A stretch of 64,000 bases of DNA from the NCBI GenBank assembly GCA_937862815.1, contig CALMED010000002.1, forward strand, positions 558,001-622,000, read 5' to 3'. The first letter of the stretch is position 1. Each line of letters opens with the position of its first letter. The notes below the pieces were generated by a model that saw only the letters and a list, made by a program, of their open reading frames with translations, did not search any database and was not told the DNA's origin. Origin of the DNA: an uncultured Chitinophagaceae bacterium (GTDB lineage Bacteria; Bacteroidota; Bacteroidia; Chitinophagales; Chitinophagaceae). Of this stretch, positions 63,158-64,000 are shown one piece after another. The position numbers and the translations under genes were made by a program.

Positions 63158-64000
63158 TTATGCGGTTACGGTTTCAAACTGGCGGGCCGTGGGGGTGCCT
63201 TCCACCAGGTGAATAAAAATATCGTTGAGCGAAGGGAGAATCTCGTGAAAGACAACGATCTGTTGCTGCTGAGCAATGAAATGCAGCAGCACTTCGTTGG
63301 CGGTATGCCCTTCATGAATCTTTACAGTCAGTTCCCTGCCTTCTTTTCCCACCACGTAAAACGACGGATGTTCCAGGTCAGCGCCCTCGCTCCCGAGTTC
63401 CAGCTTGAAGAGGTGTTCTTTGAATTGCTGTTTCACCTCCGCTACGCCGCCGTCCAGTATTTTTTGGCCCTTGTTCACCAGGATGATGTGGTCGCAGATC
63501 TCTTCCACCTGCTCCATGCGGTGGGTGCTGAAGATGATGGTGGTTCCCTTCTGGGCAAGGGCGTAGATCTCATCCTTGATGAGGTTGGAGTTCACCGGGT
63601 CCAGCCCGCTGAAAGGCTCATCCAGGATCACCAGCCGGGGTTCGTGGAGTACCGTGGTAACGAACTGCAGTTTCTGGCTCATCCCCTTGGAGAGGTCTTC
63701 CACTTTCTTGTTCCACCAACTGCTCATTTCAAATTTGTCGAACCACAGCTTCACCTTTTCAAAGGCATCGCTGCGGGACAGTCCCTTCAGTTGTGCCAGG
63801 TAAAGGGCTTGTTCGCCCACTTTCATTTTTTTATAAAGTCCCCGCTCTTCGGGCATGTAGCCGATGTCAATCACATCTTCCACCGGGTTGAACCGCCGGC
63901 CGTTGAGCAGGATGGTTCCTTCGTCGGGGTAAAAGATACCGGTGATCATGCGGATGAGGGTGGTCTTGCCCGCCCCGTTGGGTCCCAGCAGTCCGAATAT
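63158..64000 (-). CDS. ABC transporter ATP-binding protein (runs off right edge)
   Basis: About 280 residues are in the window. The N-terminus is outside: the frame is open through the right edge, where the P-loop GPNGAGKTT is visible. An internal ATG at 63949 is not the real start. Signature-like region VEDLSKGMSQKLQFV, Walker B RLVILDEPFSGLDP, H-loop FSTHRMEQ. The C-terminal extension of about 90 residues is typical of NatA-like exporter ATPases. It pairs with the permease downstream. Confidence 0.93.
   Translation of the reverse strand: MFGLLGPNGAGKTTLIRMITGIFYPDEGTILLNGRRFNPVEDVIDIGYMPEERGLYKKMKVGEQALYLAQLKGLSRSDAFEKVKLWFDKFEMSSWWNKKVEDLSKGMSQKLQFVTTVLHEPRLVILDEPFSGLDPVNSNLIKDEIYALAQKGTTIIFSTHRMEQVEEICDHIILVNKGQKILDGGVAEVKQQFKEHLFKLELGSEGADLEHPSFYVVGKEGRELTVKIHEGHTANEVLLHFIAQQQQIVVFHEILPSLNDIFIHLVEGTPTARQFETVTA

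Overview
The window is a 64 kb piece of a chromosome from the phylum Bacteroidota, probably a moderately GC-rich member of the Chitinophagaceae or a close relative. The phylum is supported by type IX secretion (T9SS) sorting domains, a PorP/SprF-type protein, a complete Bacteroidota-style division and cell-wall (dcw) cluster, promoter elements of the form TAnnTTTG, and typical families such as DUF4369/TlpA, DUF5117, DUF4293 and the short FtsL-like protein. The family-level placement is inference from gene content and base composition.

Layout: (1) 1-4.6 kb: the N-terminal part of a DUF5117-type metalloprotease running off the left edge, a secreted thioredoxin-like protein, a stand-alone LytTR regulator and a DUF1569 protein. 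This stretch looks more AT-rich than the rest. (2) 4.6-15.2 kb, minus strand: a respiratory complex I operon, nuoABCDHIJKLMN, with no nuoE, nuoF or nuoG between nuoD and nuoH, followed by an uncharacterised proline-linker protein. (3) 15.2-22.6 kb: a repeat-rich spacer, atpD-atpC, a cluster of palindromic ACCT/AGGT repeats, a DUF4143 ATPase, a small secreted basic protein, YqgE, a sensor histidine kinase, and an 830-bp spacer with inverted repeats and DnaA-box-like sites. (4) 22.6-39.1 kb, plus strand: the dcw cluster mraZ-rsmH-ftsL-pbp-murE-mraY-murD-ftsW-murG-murC-ftsQ-ftsA-ftsZ, ending in a strong terminator. murF and ddl are absent. (5) 39.2-44.4 kb, minus strand: an ECF sigma factor, a giant repeat-containing surface protein with a gliding-motility-type C-terminus, and its probable PorP/SprF partner. 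(6) 44.7-57.7 kb: uvrA, then three or four secreted proteins. Two of them share a long identical 3' segment. (7) 57.7-64 kb: DUF4293, glyA, a sugar nucleotidyltransferase, a nitronate monooxygenase/FabK-like flavoprotein, and an ABC exporter whose ATPase runs off the right edge.

How the genes work together: the nuo genes and atpDC supply respiratory energy. The dcw cluster makes lipid II and the septal machinery in one long, tightly packed transcription unit. The T9SS genes make surface and secreted proteins. No CRISPR array, tRNA, rRNA, transposase or prophage was recognised. No clearly new multi-gene system stands out. The observations most worth checking are the complex I lacking its NADH module together with its linked unknown protein, the sigma factor/adhesin/PorP locus, the homogenised 3' ends of the paired secreted-protein genes, the palindromic repeat family that has been co-opted as a gene end and as a promoter, and the DnaA-box-like cluster upstream of mraZ.
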